From Zea mays (Eukaryota > Streptophyta > Magnoliopsida > Poales > Poaceae), in assembly GCF_902167145.1 (NCBI RefSeq), contig NC_050105.1, forward strand, positions 122,095,898 through 122,159,897: a stretch of DNA of 64,000 bases, given 5' to 3'. The translations under genes were made by a program, and so were the position numbers. The notes beneath the pieces were generated by a model, which was given only the letters and a program-made list of their open reading frames with translations, made no database searches and was not told the origin of the DNA. The stretch's first letter is position 1; the number at the start of each line of letters is the position of its first letter. Shown here piece by piece: positions 23,456 to 35,200 of this stretch.

Positions 23456-23966
23456 GGAGCTTCCTATGGCGTCTGAGGACAGACTTGGCGGCTGTCAGCC
23501 TCACCCTGATGGGTGGCACAGCAGTCGGAGCAACGCAGGCGGCGCTGTTTTCCTGTCAGGTCAGTTAGTGGAGGGGCGAAGTGACTGCGGTCACTTCGGC
23601 CCTGTCGACTGAAGATCGTGCGTCAGGACAGGTGTCAGGCGATCCTTGCATTGAATGCTCCTGCGATTTGGTCGGTTGGCGAGGCGATCTGGCCAAGGTT
23701 GCTTCACTGCGAAGCCTGCCCGAGCTGGGCCTCGGGCGAGTCGAAGGTGCGCCCGTTGCTTGAGGAGGCCCTCGGGCGAGGCGTGAATCTGCCTTGGTCT
23801 ACTGTTCCTGCCCGAGGCTAGGCTCGGGCGAGGTGAGATCGTGTCCCTTGAGTGGACGGAGCCTTGACCTGAATTGCGCCCGTCAGGCCTTTGCAGCTTT
23901 GTGCTGATGGTGGTTACCAGCCGAGTTTAGGAGTCTTAGGGGTACCCCTAATTATGGTCCCTGACA

Positions 23967-24934
23967 CAAGATCATTATCTTTAATTGGAACATGAAGTTT
24001 AACTTAAGAAACACGTGCCACCACAAGGGTGGAATGGGACGCCCTTGGCTAACTAATTAGGAAAGCTAGTGGAAGACTACCTTACCCAAAAGGGGCAAGG
24101 GCAGTAGGGGAGTTGCATGTAGGGAGGTTCTCGGGTTGATTTGGCTGCGATGGCGGTCAGACGAGGGATTCTTGCAAGTGATGTTCCCATAAACTGTAAC
24201 GGGTTGTCGGAAGCTAGCGGAACTTTGTAAAGGCCTCATAGTGGATCCCTAGCCATTCACCTCGGTAGTGTCTAAGGGTCTAGCTAACCCTGGCGAGATG
24301 GGATACACGACTTGTGGGTACAGGGTACAACCTTTGCAGAGTGTAAAACTGGTATACTAGCTGAGCTCACGGTGAGTAGCTCAGGACTCTCGCATGATTA
24401 AATTATGAAACTAAATTCAATTTGTCATTTGCATTGCATGGGATTTGTTATTAATTTCGTTCTATTATTATTATGGTTTGGTATTTACTTACATCTAGTT
24501 ATTGCTAATAAAATTTTGACCAACTTTAAAAGCAATGCTCAGCTTTAACCATTCTCTTTGGTAAGCCTTACACTTCATGAACTTCCACCTTTGGCGAGTT
24601 CATGCACATTATTCCCCACAACTTGTTGAGCGATGAACATGTGTGAGCTCACCCTTGCTGTCTCACACCCTCCCACATGAGAAGAATAGGTGGTTCAAGA
24701 GGAGCCACACAACGAGGAGTTCGATTCGATCTAGGTGGTGTCTCCTAGTCGACTTTATGGCACCAAGGACGGACTTTAGTTCATTTTATATTTATTTTGT
24801 AAGACTTCCGCTATGTAATAAGTACTCTAATTATTGTGACATTTATCTCTATACACTCTGTTATTATATATGTTGTCTTCTTTGGCGCATGTATGAGATG
24901 CACCTGACTTTGTCCCTTAAATCCGGGTGTGACA
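23967..24934 (+). repeat. LTR fragment A of a Tekay/Del-like family
   Basis: The sequence matches the downstream part of the solo LTR at 33576-37125 (roughly from 36275 on) and ends CCGGGTGTGACA. Its left side is cut exactly at the edge of the Tat LTR, so the Tat element inserted into it. No primer site follows the right end, so it is a solo or 3' LTR. Confidence 0.75.
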
Positions 24935-24937
24935 ACT

Positions 24938-26375
24938 GATTTTAGGATCCATGATGGAAGGAACATCACTCTCGAGACTTTATGATTAGGGTTTCCCCTG
25001 ATTTAGAGAAATGGAAAAACATCGACTAATTGTGGTTCATACAAGGGTATCTATTGAGCTCTTATTCTCAAGTGCTATGAATTAAGAACAAGGCAACACA
25101 AAATGTCAAATGTTAATATCCTTCATACTTCGAAGTATTATTTCCCTTAGGATATAATGATCTTCAGACGAAGGTCATGAAGGACATACCTTCATGATCG
25201 CGGTATATGTTAGTAAAACGAGAAGCATATGAAATATAAGAGACAACATGAACAATTATATAGCGTTATCAATTCATCCTCATTATATTAACATGGAAAA
25301 ATAGAAACAATATTGAATTACATATGTACCTTCGGCTTGACAGAAGGTAAAGGTACAAGCGTGACGCACAAGCAAGTACAAGTCCGCGCGAACAGTACAG
25401 GGATACTGTTCATCTATTTATAGGCACAGGGCGCAGCCTATGAAAAATTACATTCATGCCCTTTATATTTATTATTGACTTATATACAATTCCATGAGGA
25501 CTAGATAGCCTTTTCCCCTTTAAGTTGGTTCCTTTTCCGTCATTTAGCCGAAGCTCCCATGCGCTTAGCTTCGGAGCAACTCCAACCTTCGTCACAATCA
25601 TGCTTTTTACATCGTTCAGGCTTTTAGCCCGAGTCCGAAGGTACCTGTTCATATGTCACACATGGAAGATATTGTTAAATCACGTTTTTGAGGACCTTCG
25701 GAGGACGAAGGCCCCCAATAGTATCCTTAGCTTAGTCTGTTATACCACATGATGTAGCATGCAGAAATAAGATCTATGGCATCTCGTTCCCCAAGCCACC
25801 TACCCAGTCTAACCCCTCAGGGCTCCCTATGTCGTGAGGCACCCAAAAATGAAGCATCTAAGGCCACTCGTGTCTTAGGACACTCAACAACATATGCCCT
25901 TGGTGCCCTCTCGCACTCTAGGGCATCTAGCATGATGAGCTTTCCGGGGACCTCATGCCCCGGGGCATCTAATGACCCTTGGGGTCCCACGTGTCATGAT
26001 GCATCTAACGATATAAGCTCTTGAGCCTTCTCTCGTTATGGGGGCAACTAGCAATATTAGCCCTTGGATCCTCTCACATCTTGGAGCATCTAGTAGTACA
26101 AGCTCATGGAACCCCCTCACGACTTGGGGCAGCAGACGATGTATGTCACAGATGTCCCTCGTGTCCTAGTGCATCTAACCACTGTTCACCTAGATGATCA
26201 TTTAGCCTATTTAAAGTTTAAACACCGTGTAAATGCTACACTGTGGTACGACATTTCGTTTAATCGTTAGTTTAGTCCATTTAATTGGTCATGTAGCTCG
26301 TTTAATGGTCTATTTAGCACTATAGGAAAACTGGGAAAATACGACGGTCTGGTTAAGAACGTCGGTTACATAATA
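24938..26375 (+). repeat. Dispersed repeat, copy 1 (split by a solo LTR)
   Basis: The parts 24938-25051 and 25726-26375 match 28508-29275 as one continuous repeat of about 770 bp. Within it, GCATCTA-type words recur roughly every 41-60 bp between 25770 and 26190, a degenerate array like the subterminal repeats of DNA transposons. A CACTA-like word (CACTATAGGAAAA) occurs near 26320 and in the other copy near 29220. No coding sequence seen. Confidence 0.7.
25052..25720 (-). mobile_element. Solo LTR, 669 bp, with 5-bp target duplication
   Basis: The insert is flanked by GTATC at 25047-25051 and GTATC at 25721-25725. The second copy of the host repeat near 28620 has the same junction with a single GTATC and no insert, which confirms both ends. 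The terminal bases are TATTG and CAATA, one transition each from a canonical TG/CA LTR end. Orientation is inferred from weak similarity to a common grass LTR. Confidence 0.8.
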
Positions 26376-27358
26376 CTATTACTGAACTACTATTTTTGTT
26401 AATTTTATTAAACAAATTAACTGATCTTCTTAATTATTAATAACTAAACCAATTATACATTTATTTTTTAAAAAAGTTACCAAACTGTAATAAAACAATC
26501 TCAAATTTTTATATGAACCTTCTCCTAGCTAAATTAGTGTACACAAATATTTTCATATTTTTTTAGAACTTTAAATCTAGACCCATAATTTACATAAATA
26601 TTTTGCACAATTTTAAATAAGTCTAGATTTAAATTTAACAGAAAATTCTATTTTTTATATGTTATTTTAGCTAAGAAAAAGTTTGTGTAAAATTAGGGAT
26701 CATTATATTATTGTTTGCTAGGTGTTTATAAAAACATATGTAAAATTAATCTAGTTAGTAATTAGAAGAAAAGACTACTTAACTTTATTAATAAAATTAA
26801 CAAAATATAGTAGTTTATTAATAGTATTATTTAGCTCTAGTAAAAAATTAGTCTGAGAAGATAAAAAATGAATCATGAGCAAAAATATTAAGTTCTTTTT
26901 ATATAGTTTTGAGTTTTTTAATAATTAGTCTGTTGCTCCTAAAATTTTAGAAAAAATAGGGTGAATATACCATCTAATTAGCGATTTTATCTAAATTTAT
27001 ATAAAATTTGGACACTAGTAGAAAACATAATTGAAAAATACGAAAGTGATGTCACTTAAACCGTATCACACCATTAAAACTGCAAACTAAAATTGTCTAA
27101 GGGGTTTCTTGTCTGGCTTTGTAAAGTTGAGGGGTTAAACAACCGGTTTTGAAGGTAAGAGAGTGAGGTAGACCATTCCTAATACTTATTCCTGAATGTG
27201 GAATTTACTTATGATATTTGTAGAAGGGTGCACAAACATGACGCGTACACATACGATCCCATTCCCGTCCACGGAAATGATTGTAATTGTTTTGTTTGCT
27301 TCTGACTATTGGGTAGGTAGTTAATGTGACAATGGTCTTCGTCGTTGGATTTTGAATC
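26376..27358. other. AT-rich stretch, no gene seen
   Basis: About 1 kb of AT-rich DNA without a convincing open frame. A CACTAGTAGAAAA word near 27012 resembles a CACTA transposon end, but no matching end is visible. Confidence 0.4.
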
Positions 27359-27359
27359 G

Positions 27360-27838
27360 CAGGAGAAGGCTCCACATGATGATCAATAATCATCCCACTG
27401 TATTTGAAGTTGTGACATGGAGTGGGGAGAAGCAACCAAAAGCCCGCAACACAAATTACGAAACCATGTCAAGTTCTATTAAGGTAAGCACATAAACTGA
27501 ACATAAACATTCCTTGTTTCTTGCTCATATCTGCACAAGTTTATTCTGATGATGCGTTGTTGCCATCCAAGGAACCTAGTTCTAGCAACAAGCTTGCAGA
27601 GTAGCTTCTGCCAAAGAAGGAGCGACAGATCATCAAAGAAGATGGAGGCGGCAAGGATGAAGCTAACCTGTGCGGTACATGTGGAGGGATGTACTCGGAA
27701 AATGGAGTATTCTGGATTTGCTTTGACATTTGCGACAAGTGGTACCATGGTGACTGTGTCTGCATCACACCTGTGGAGGCAAAGCACATCGATCAGTACA
27801 GTTGCCCCGCTTGTAGCAACAAGAGGGGCAGAGAGTGA
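27360..27838 (+). pseudogene. ALFIN-like PHD finger gene fragment (two exons)
   Basis: The first exon (about 27360-27483) encodes RRRLHMMINNHPTVFEVVTW, like the end of the Alfin domain, and stops at a GTAAGC donor. After a 56-bp intron, the second (27540-27838) encodes a linker and a C-terminal PHD finger: [18 protein letters not shown] and [11 protein letters not shown], then stop. Alfin-like proteins bind H3K4me3 through this PHD. An in-frame TAG at 27602-27604 and a phase mismatch at the exon junction show it is not functional. Upstream exons are missing, so it is a captured or truncated copy. Confidence 0.75.
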
Positions 27839-28507
27839 GTGAGCATGGGTCGTCGGCGCCCCTAGTTGATGTAGTTAGGGTAGTAAGCACTAATATTAGG
27901 CTACGTTTGGCGCACTGATCGTAGTCGTTGTTACTCCTGCTTAGTATGAGTACTGAGTAGGCTCGCAGCAGCTGCTACTCTTATAGTGCACTAGTGGATT
28001 CTTAAACGGCAAAACTCTCCCCGCGTGATGTGGTCGTTTCCTGGTAATGAACTGATGACCCATTTCATGCGTGTCGTTATCTCCTTGTGATTCCTATGGC
28101 CCAAATCCCCTTCATTTTCTTGTCCACCAAACTAGTCCTTAGGGCGTGTAAAACCCTCTTAGGGCATGTAAAACTCATTAATTGAGGGGTCTCTTAGGGC
28201 GTGTAAAACTCATTAATTGAGGTGTCTCTATGTAGTTAAGTGAAAAAATCAAGAGACAGAATTATCGTGATAAACTCGTTTCTTCGCAACTTTCTATGCA
28301 TATTGTCTCTTAACTGCATTAATGATTAGGCTCTACACATATTGTCTATGTGGTAAAGTTGTTGTTGAAGCTAGAGAGTTATACCAAATAAACACTTAAA
28401 ATCTAACTCTATATGATAGGGACGTACTATTCTAACTTGCATAAGCACTATGAGCATCCGCATACCTCCGACTGTTGTCAAGATATGCTCAAAAAATGTT
28501 TACTCGT
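27839..28507 (+). other. Probable 3' UTR remnant and short tandem repeat
   Basis: Sequence directly after the PHD stop has mixed composition with no open frame and may be the original 3' UTR. At 28140-28250 a unit starting TTAGGGCGTGTAAAAC is repeated two to three times. Confidence 0.4.
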
Positions 28508-29275
28508 GAGACTGTTTTTAGGGTCCATGATGGAAGGAACATCGCTCTCGAGACTTTTATGATCAGGGATTCCCCTGATTTAGAGAAATGGAAAACATCG
28601 ACTAATTGTGGTTCATACAAGGGTATCCTCAGCTTAGTCTGCTACACCACATGACGTAGCGTGCAGAAATAAGCTCTATGGCATCTCGTGCCCCGAACCA
28701 CCTACCCTGTCCAACCCATCAGGGCTCCCTATGTCTTGAGGCACCCAAAAATGAAGCATCTAAGGCCACTCGTGTCTTAGGACACTCAACAATGCATATG
28801 CCCTTGGTACCCTCTCGCACTCTAGGGCATCTAGCATTATGAGCTTTTAGGGGACCTCATGACCTAGGGCATCTAATGACCCTTAGGGTCCCTCGTGTCC
28901 TAATGCATCTAACAATATAAGCTCTCGAGCCTTCTCTCGTCATGGGGCGACTAGCAATATAAGCCCTCGGAGCCTCTCACATCTTGAAGCATCTAGTAGT
29001 ACGAGCCCATGGAACCCCTCACGACTCTGGGTAGTGGACGATGTATGTTATTGATGTCCCTCGTGTCCTAGTGCATCTAATCACTGTTCACCTAGATGAT
29101 CATTTAACCTATTTAAAGTTTAAACACCGTGTAAATGCTACACAATAGTATGTGATTTCGTTTAATCGTTAGTTTAGTCCGTTTAATTGGCCGTGTAGCT
29201 CGTTTAATGGTCTATTTAGCACTATAGGAAAATTGGGAAAATACGATGGCTTGGTTAAGAACGTTGATTACAGGA
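28508..29275 (+). repeat. Dispersed repeat, copy 2 (uninterrupted)
   Basis: This is collinear with copy 1 apart from lacking the 669-bp solo LTR, and it includes the same degenerate GCATCTA-type subrepeats. It serves as the empty site for the solo LTR and, at its left edge, for LTR fragment A. Confidence 0.75.
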
Positions 29276-30138
29276 AAACTAGGAAACTAAACTGTGTAAT
29301 ACAAAACCATTATTGATTTCAGTGATGAAGTTGTTTATTGTGATGCAACTGGTCCAATATCATGCCACTAGAAATCTTTACTGTTTTTGCCGCATTTACT
29401 TACGTGTATGATACAAGTGTAGGAAAAGTTATACATGAGAAGAAAAATGTAGGGACATTAGTGTGGTATACTTTGCTAAATTTTAGTCGATTATTTTGTT
29501 CTAAACCATCATTCTAACTTGTATAGGTGATATCGCCACCAACATCCGTGCTTCCCTGTCTAGATCGAGGTGATTACTTATCTGCTAGTTTGTTTGTATA
29601 AGTTTTTTATTGTCATGATAACATGTTAGACTTATTGCTGCATTTCTTAATTATTGCTACCTTTGTTACTAATAATGTTATATTTGATCATTTGTCCACA
29701 TTTATACTGTCGTTGGCACAAGTAATTACGTCTAGGACACACACTTAGGAAATATATGTGTCACCCATTTGGGAACGACACATCTCACATTTACTTGTGA
29801 GATGTGTAGTTTAATTTGTACAACGTATTTTAGACGGCCTAAGAATGGCGGCTAATGTGTGTTATTTGGTTTGCGACCTTTGTACGTTTCGTTCGTGGTT
29901 TCTACAGTGTAACTTCATTGTTCTCTAGCATTTGAAGAATAGCGGGGTTATGTTGCTGAAATCACGAGCGAAAGGTACACGAGTCAAAGGCCAAATAATA
30001 CACAACAGCTGCCATTCTTGGGTGGGTATAGGATCTATCTTCCTAATAAGGTTTGTAGTTGTGAATTAGTTAATAAAACTGCACACTACACATGTTTGTC
30101 ACACATGATGATGGTCTATGTTTTTATTAGCTTTGTAA

Positions 30139-31162
30139 ATGAGTGATGATCGAAGAAGGGCTATGTACGATGGATTCAATAGTAACACTCTAGGGCACTC
30201 TGATGCATGGGTGGAGGTTGCTGATGAATTTGTGGCACGAGCATTTGCTGGTGAGCCTCGTGTGGCGAAATGCCCGTGTACTAGGTGTCGAAACCTGATC
30301 CGATTGAACAAATTTAACCTCTCCATGCATATTTGCAAATACGACATTAAGCCAGATTGTCTGGTGTGGCATGAGCATGGAGAGGTGAATGCTCCTCCGG
30401 AGTTGGACGTATACCAAATGGAGGGCATGCTAGATGACATTAGACATGAGTATCGAGCACTGGAGACTGACCAACCCCCGCCGGAGGAAGTGCAGTAGTT
30501 TTACAAGCTGCTAGAAGCCTTGGATGCAAAAGTGCACGAGGGCACCAACATGACTATACTTTAGGTTGTAACACGACTTGTGATGATGAAGTCAAAGTAC
30601 AACTTCTCAAATAACTACTAAAAATATACCATGAATCTGATTATTGATCTCCTCGAGCCGGCACGTGAGTCGACGAGTTTGAGTTTATCTAGATAAAGCA
30701 CACATCATGGTACAAAGGCAATGAGTACAACAATATTGTACTTGTCATCAAGTGAATCTGGTGTACTACTTAAGTTATCCTCACCTAAGCTTGAAGGCTT
30801 GGTGGGTTGTCTACAAAGTTAATCCAGAAGTCCACCCTGAGCGGTATGATAACTACAATGTAACCGTCACGAATGATGATTTTTGTGGTGTCTATCAAGA
30901 AGATGGTGATCAGAGAAACAATGATAAAGAAAATTATATTGCATCGAAAGGGATGGTCCTTAATGAATTAGTTTCTCGATTCATCGAAACCGTAGAGTTA
31001 ATGGACGAAGAACCAGGTCCTTCAAATGCAAGACATCGAAAGTCAACAAGACTTCTTGAAAGACTCATTAATGCACGTGTCAGGGACAAGGATTCTGATG
31101 CTGATGATTTTTATTACTATAATTTATATCATACACATGTTTTAAATTTATTTTATAATTGA
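30139..31162 (+). pseudogene. CACTA (En/Spm) transposase remnant
   Basis: The first open part (30139-30498) has the transposase-associated N-terminal domain: a CPCTRCRN cysteine motif followed by LVWHEHGE. The following 250 bp keep recognisable transposase words (YKLLEA, then KSKYNFSNN) but with stops. A last open part (30752-31162) has the C-terminal words WWVVYKVNPEVHPERYD and VYQEDGDQ. The catalytic middle of the usual TNP2-type protein, several hundred residues, is missing. Same strand throughout, so one internally deleted gene. Confidence 0.75.
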
Positions 31163-31194
31163 ATCATTTATGCTAACTATTGTGTAGAAACTGT

Positions 31195-31832
<638 letters not shown>

Positions 31833-32291
31833 TCATTCCATGAATAACATTCTAGATATTAGATTCCTAAAAAAAGTAATTCCTTAGAATTTGATTCAAT
31901 TCAATTTTTTTGTTTGGATGCTAATGGAATATTTTTCCATGAATCAAATTCAATATCCTATTTGGATAGTTATATATGGAATTTACATATTTGGAGGGAA
32001 GTAACCACATCAACTTGCACACAACAAAATACACATGTTTCTTGTGTGCACATGTGCCTTGATGAGTCATATACATGTGTAATAGATTAGAGACAAGTTT
32101 TCACCCTACAATTTATCAAGCAGCATGCATCACGAGAATAGTAATAATAATGCAGATTTGTCTCAAATGTCCACATATCATTGGAACACATTACTTGCTA
32201 CTCAATGTGATGTTCAATTCAGCCAACATAAACTAAGACAGCAACATCAACACACCCAACAACAGTTCAATTCACCCAACCACAACTCAGT

Positions 32292-35200
32292 TCACTTTTT
32301 AAGTTGCTTGAACAACCATCTCTTCCTCAGAATCAATGGAAGTGCCAATAAGGACTCGTACTTGCGCGCATCACCTGTTAAGATATCAAACAAGTCTAAA
32401 AATGTGTCTTCATCTAACCCATCTATCTCCTCCAATGTGCTAAAAATTTCTTTTGATGTCGGGTCTTTTGGTGCTTCATCCCTAATAGCTTCAGTGAACT
32501 TGTCTAATTGCTCCGCCATCATTGAGGTGAAGGAATCACTGGATCGTTGCCTCTTCAAGCTTCCTGAGGTTGTTAATGAAGTAAGCTCTTTACCGGTTCC
32601 CTCTTCCATACTCATATCTCTCGCACCATCAGCTGGGGTCTTTGCCGCTTCACCGGTTGCATGATCTTTCCCAAACACCAAGTTGATCGAGTCCCAATAT
32701 AAGAATGTCTTGTGTCTATACCCATTAGCTTCTTTATTTTTCTGCAGAAAACAATTTAAGGTATCAGATCGACAAACTTATTAAAGGTATACATCGTATC
32801 CTCTACGTTCTCTCCCATAATCCTCTCTGTTGCTCTATTCTTTCATGCACACACCTTCCAAAAAGACCAGAACACGTCATTGGGGTAGAAAACAGAAAAC
32901 AAAAAGTGGCATGCATCATCACACTTCTTTATGCCCACAGGCCAACCAGCATAGCTGGTGGCTGGTGCTTCGCTGTTAAGGCCGGGCATTGCGTTATTAT
33001 TGATTGATTAGTAGGCTGCCTCTCAGGTTCGACTTTCTACTTTCTACTGGAGATCCAGAGTCCCGCTTAAATTAAAAGTGGTATACATGCATGCATGGTG
33101 AAAGAAAACCAAAAGAACCCGTTATAATTCATGTTAGTTTTCTATCCTAATATATTGTAAATTTGGAGGAGAAAAAACAAAGCAGCTAATAAATATACTC
33201 AAGTAAATTCGCTCAAATGAGAATTGGGTGGTAAGTAGTATGTGATAGTAGGTACATACATCTACAACTACACCATCCATGATTGACGGACTGAGGAAGA
33301 CGAACCAGGGTGGATGAACAAAAACAATCAAAATTTCTTTCAAAATGGCCATTATCCTAAACTACCCTTTATTAGATCTGCGAATCAAAATTTCTCTTTA
33401 TTTTTATTCTTTTATTCCTGTGCAGCCAATAGAAATCAAACATGAAGTTTTTTTTCTGGAAAATGACTATGCTAATCCAGAATTTTTGTAGTCTATTAAG
33501 TTGTAACAACAGAAATACAAAAAAACTGAAACTTACCGCCACATAAGCCTCCCATACAGAATCACTATCGATGGATGTAATGCCCAAAAATGTAAACAAT
33601 GAAGATGGAGTTGAATCACCTATATATTTGCCTCCATTTAATGTAGCATGTGAATAACCTCATTTTAGGTGAGTAATTAGCTAATAAAATTAAAAATATA
33701 TATATCATACATCATGCTGGAGTTGTGTGTGTGCATTTACCAAAAATAGTGACCACATCAATGAGAATCATTAAGGTTCAAAATTAGAATTAAGACTTAA
33801 ATTATAAGTGAGAAAGGGAAAATAATAAAGAAAAGAGATACTATAAAAATACAAAATAAATTTTATAAATGAAATTAATACTGGATGTTCACATAACATG
33901 TTTAATTGGGAAAAACAAATCCACAACAACATTTGAATTGAAATTCAAAGTTTTAAATCAAAAGGGAAGGAAATAGTGGAGAAAGAAAAAAAATAAAACG
34001 TAACTATGCACCATTGGGCCGACAGTCACCAGTTTGGCCCACTTCGCCTCACATCCCTCCGGCGCCAGCCCAGTCAACACCGTCAGTCGCGGCCATGTGG
34101 GCCCCACTAGTCAGATCTTCACACGCGCGCAGCTGGGATCCTCCTCTCCGCGGCGTCGGCTCAATCTGTCAGGTGGGACCGCACCGTCTGCCTCACACTG
34201 CGCTAATGCCGTCTTCTAGCTCGGTTCGTTACAACCGAACCTAGTGGAGCCGCCAGGGATCTCGGGCAACGACGTCGGCTAGATTCTCGGCCATGGCCTC
34301 CTTGAACGCGGACTGTGCCTCAGTATAAAATCCGGCGCCGCTTTGCCCCTAGCCATAGTCATCACGGGTGAAATCCCCCCATAAACCAAGCTCGCGGGGG
34401 AACTCGTCGGTCCGCCGTGCACACACGGGGCGTCGTCGTTGAACCACGTCCATACCGTCGCTCGGAATCCTCGCCTGGGTGTCGCGATGATGGTAGTGGC
34501 AGTCATCGGTGCTGGAACAACATTTGCACCAGCAAATTGCTCGTCGGGCCAAGCCATGGCCGCGGACTCGCGCGTCGCCGAGGGCACTCTTCTACGTTGG
34601 CGATTGAGGCAAACACAGGTCTGCTGGAGCTTCATAACATCCCTTGGAATGGGGTCGTGGTCGTCTCTGTCGAAGTGATGCACCGAGGCTTCAATAATTG
34701 CTCGTCGGAGCTTGTCCATCCCCGCAAGGCTGCTGCACGCCGTGAACAACTGACCCCGCTCCACGGTCGCCGAAAAGACCCTTCCCAAAGGTTCACCTTC
34801 TCCTTCCTCTATGGCGTAGCTCTGGTAGAAGCCGGGTTTATGGACTTGCGCGTCTGTGCGGTGGTGCTCCGTCGGGCAGGCGTGGCGGCGCGGCGCCGCC
34901 GTCCTGGCCAGTCGTGTGGAGAAGATGACGTGGGTTGAATCAGAGACCGTTAGATCTGTGAGGAACGGTGTGGATCTGGTCAAAGCTACCGTTTCAGGGC
35001 GAGTGATGCTCGACCGTTGGATCGCGAATGTAGGGGTCGGAACAGATCGCACACACATTAAATCTCGACCCTTGATATTGAATCATATTGGCCAAATCGC
35101 ATGCTGGTTCACTCAAAGGCTGGGGTAAATCTGGCCCCTCGGATCCGGATCGGATGACTCTGGGCGACCGATACCCCCTTTGGCCATGGTCGAATTGCAA

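Larger units (their letters stand above)
12634..23966 (-). mobile_element. Degenerate Tat-lineage Ty3/gypsy retrotransposon, 3' LTR missing
   Basis: In minus orientation the order is 5' LTR (23966-22475), PBS, gag, protease, RT, RNase H, integrase (to 15937) and a long 3' region. This is the gypsy order with integrase last. No second LTR matching 22475-23966 is visible between 12634 and 15936, where it should be. The simplest reading is that the element at 1-12633 inserted in the 3' region and the remainder lies left of the window. Several in-frame stops and at least two frameshifts make it non-coding as it stands. Confidence 0.85.
22475..23966 (-). repeat. 5' LTR of the Tat element, 1,492 bp
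   Basis: Read on the minus strand it begins TGTCAGGGACCATAATTAG (23966) and ends CGCCGACA (22475) before the PBS. The start is characteristic of a common grass gypsy LTR. It holds a TATA box and a 54-bp tandem array. The flanking five bases on the right are CAAGA; the matching duplication would be left of the window. Confidence 0.85.

Noticed and set aside
23103..23612. A 169-codon open frame with repeated peptide
   Set aside because: It is the translation of the 54-bp tandem array, whose length is divisible by three; the opposite strand is open as well.
26320..29235. A complete CACTA element between the two CACTATAGG words
   Set aside because: Both words are in the same direction and lie inside the dispersed repeat; no inverted partner end or target duplication was found.
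34279..35058. A 259-codon frame within the solo LTR as a gene
   Set aside because: It lies wholly inside LTR sequence, has no domain, and the opposite strand is open too.
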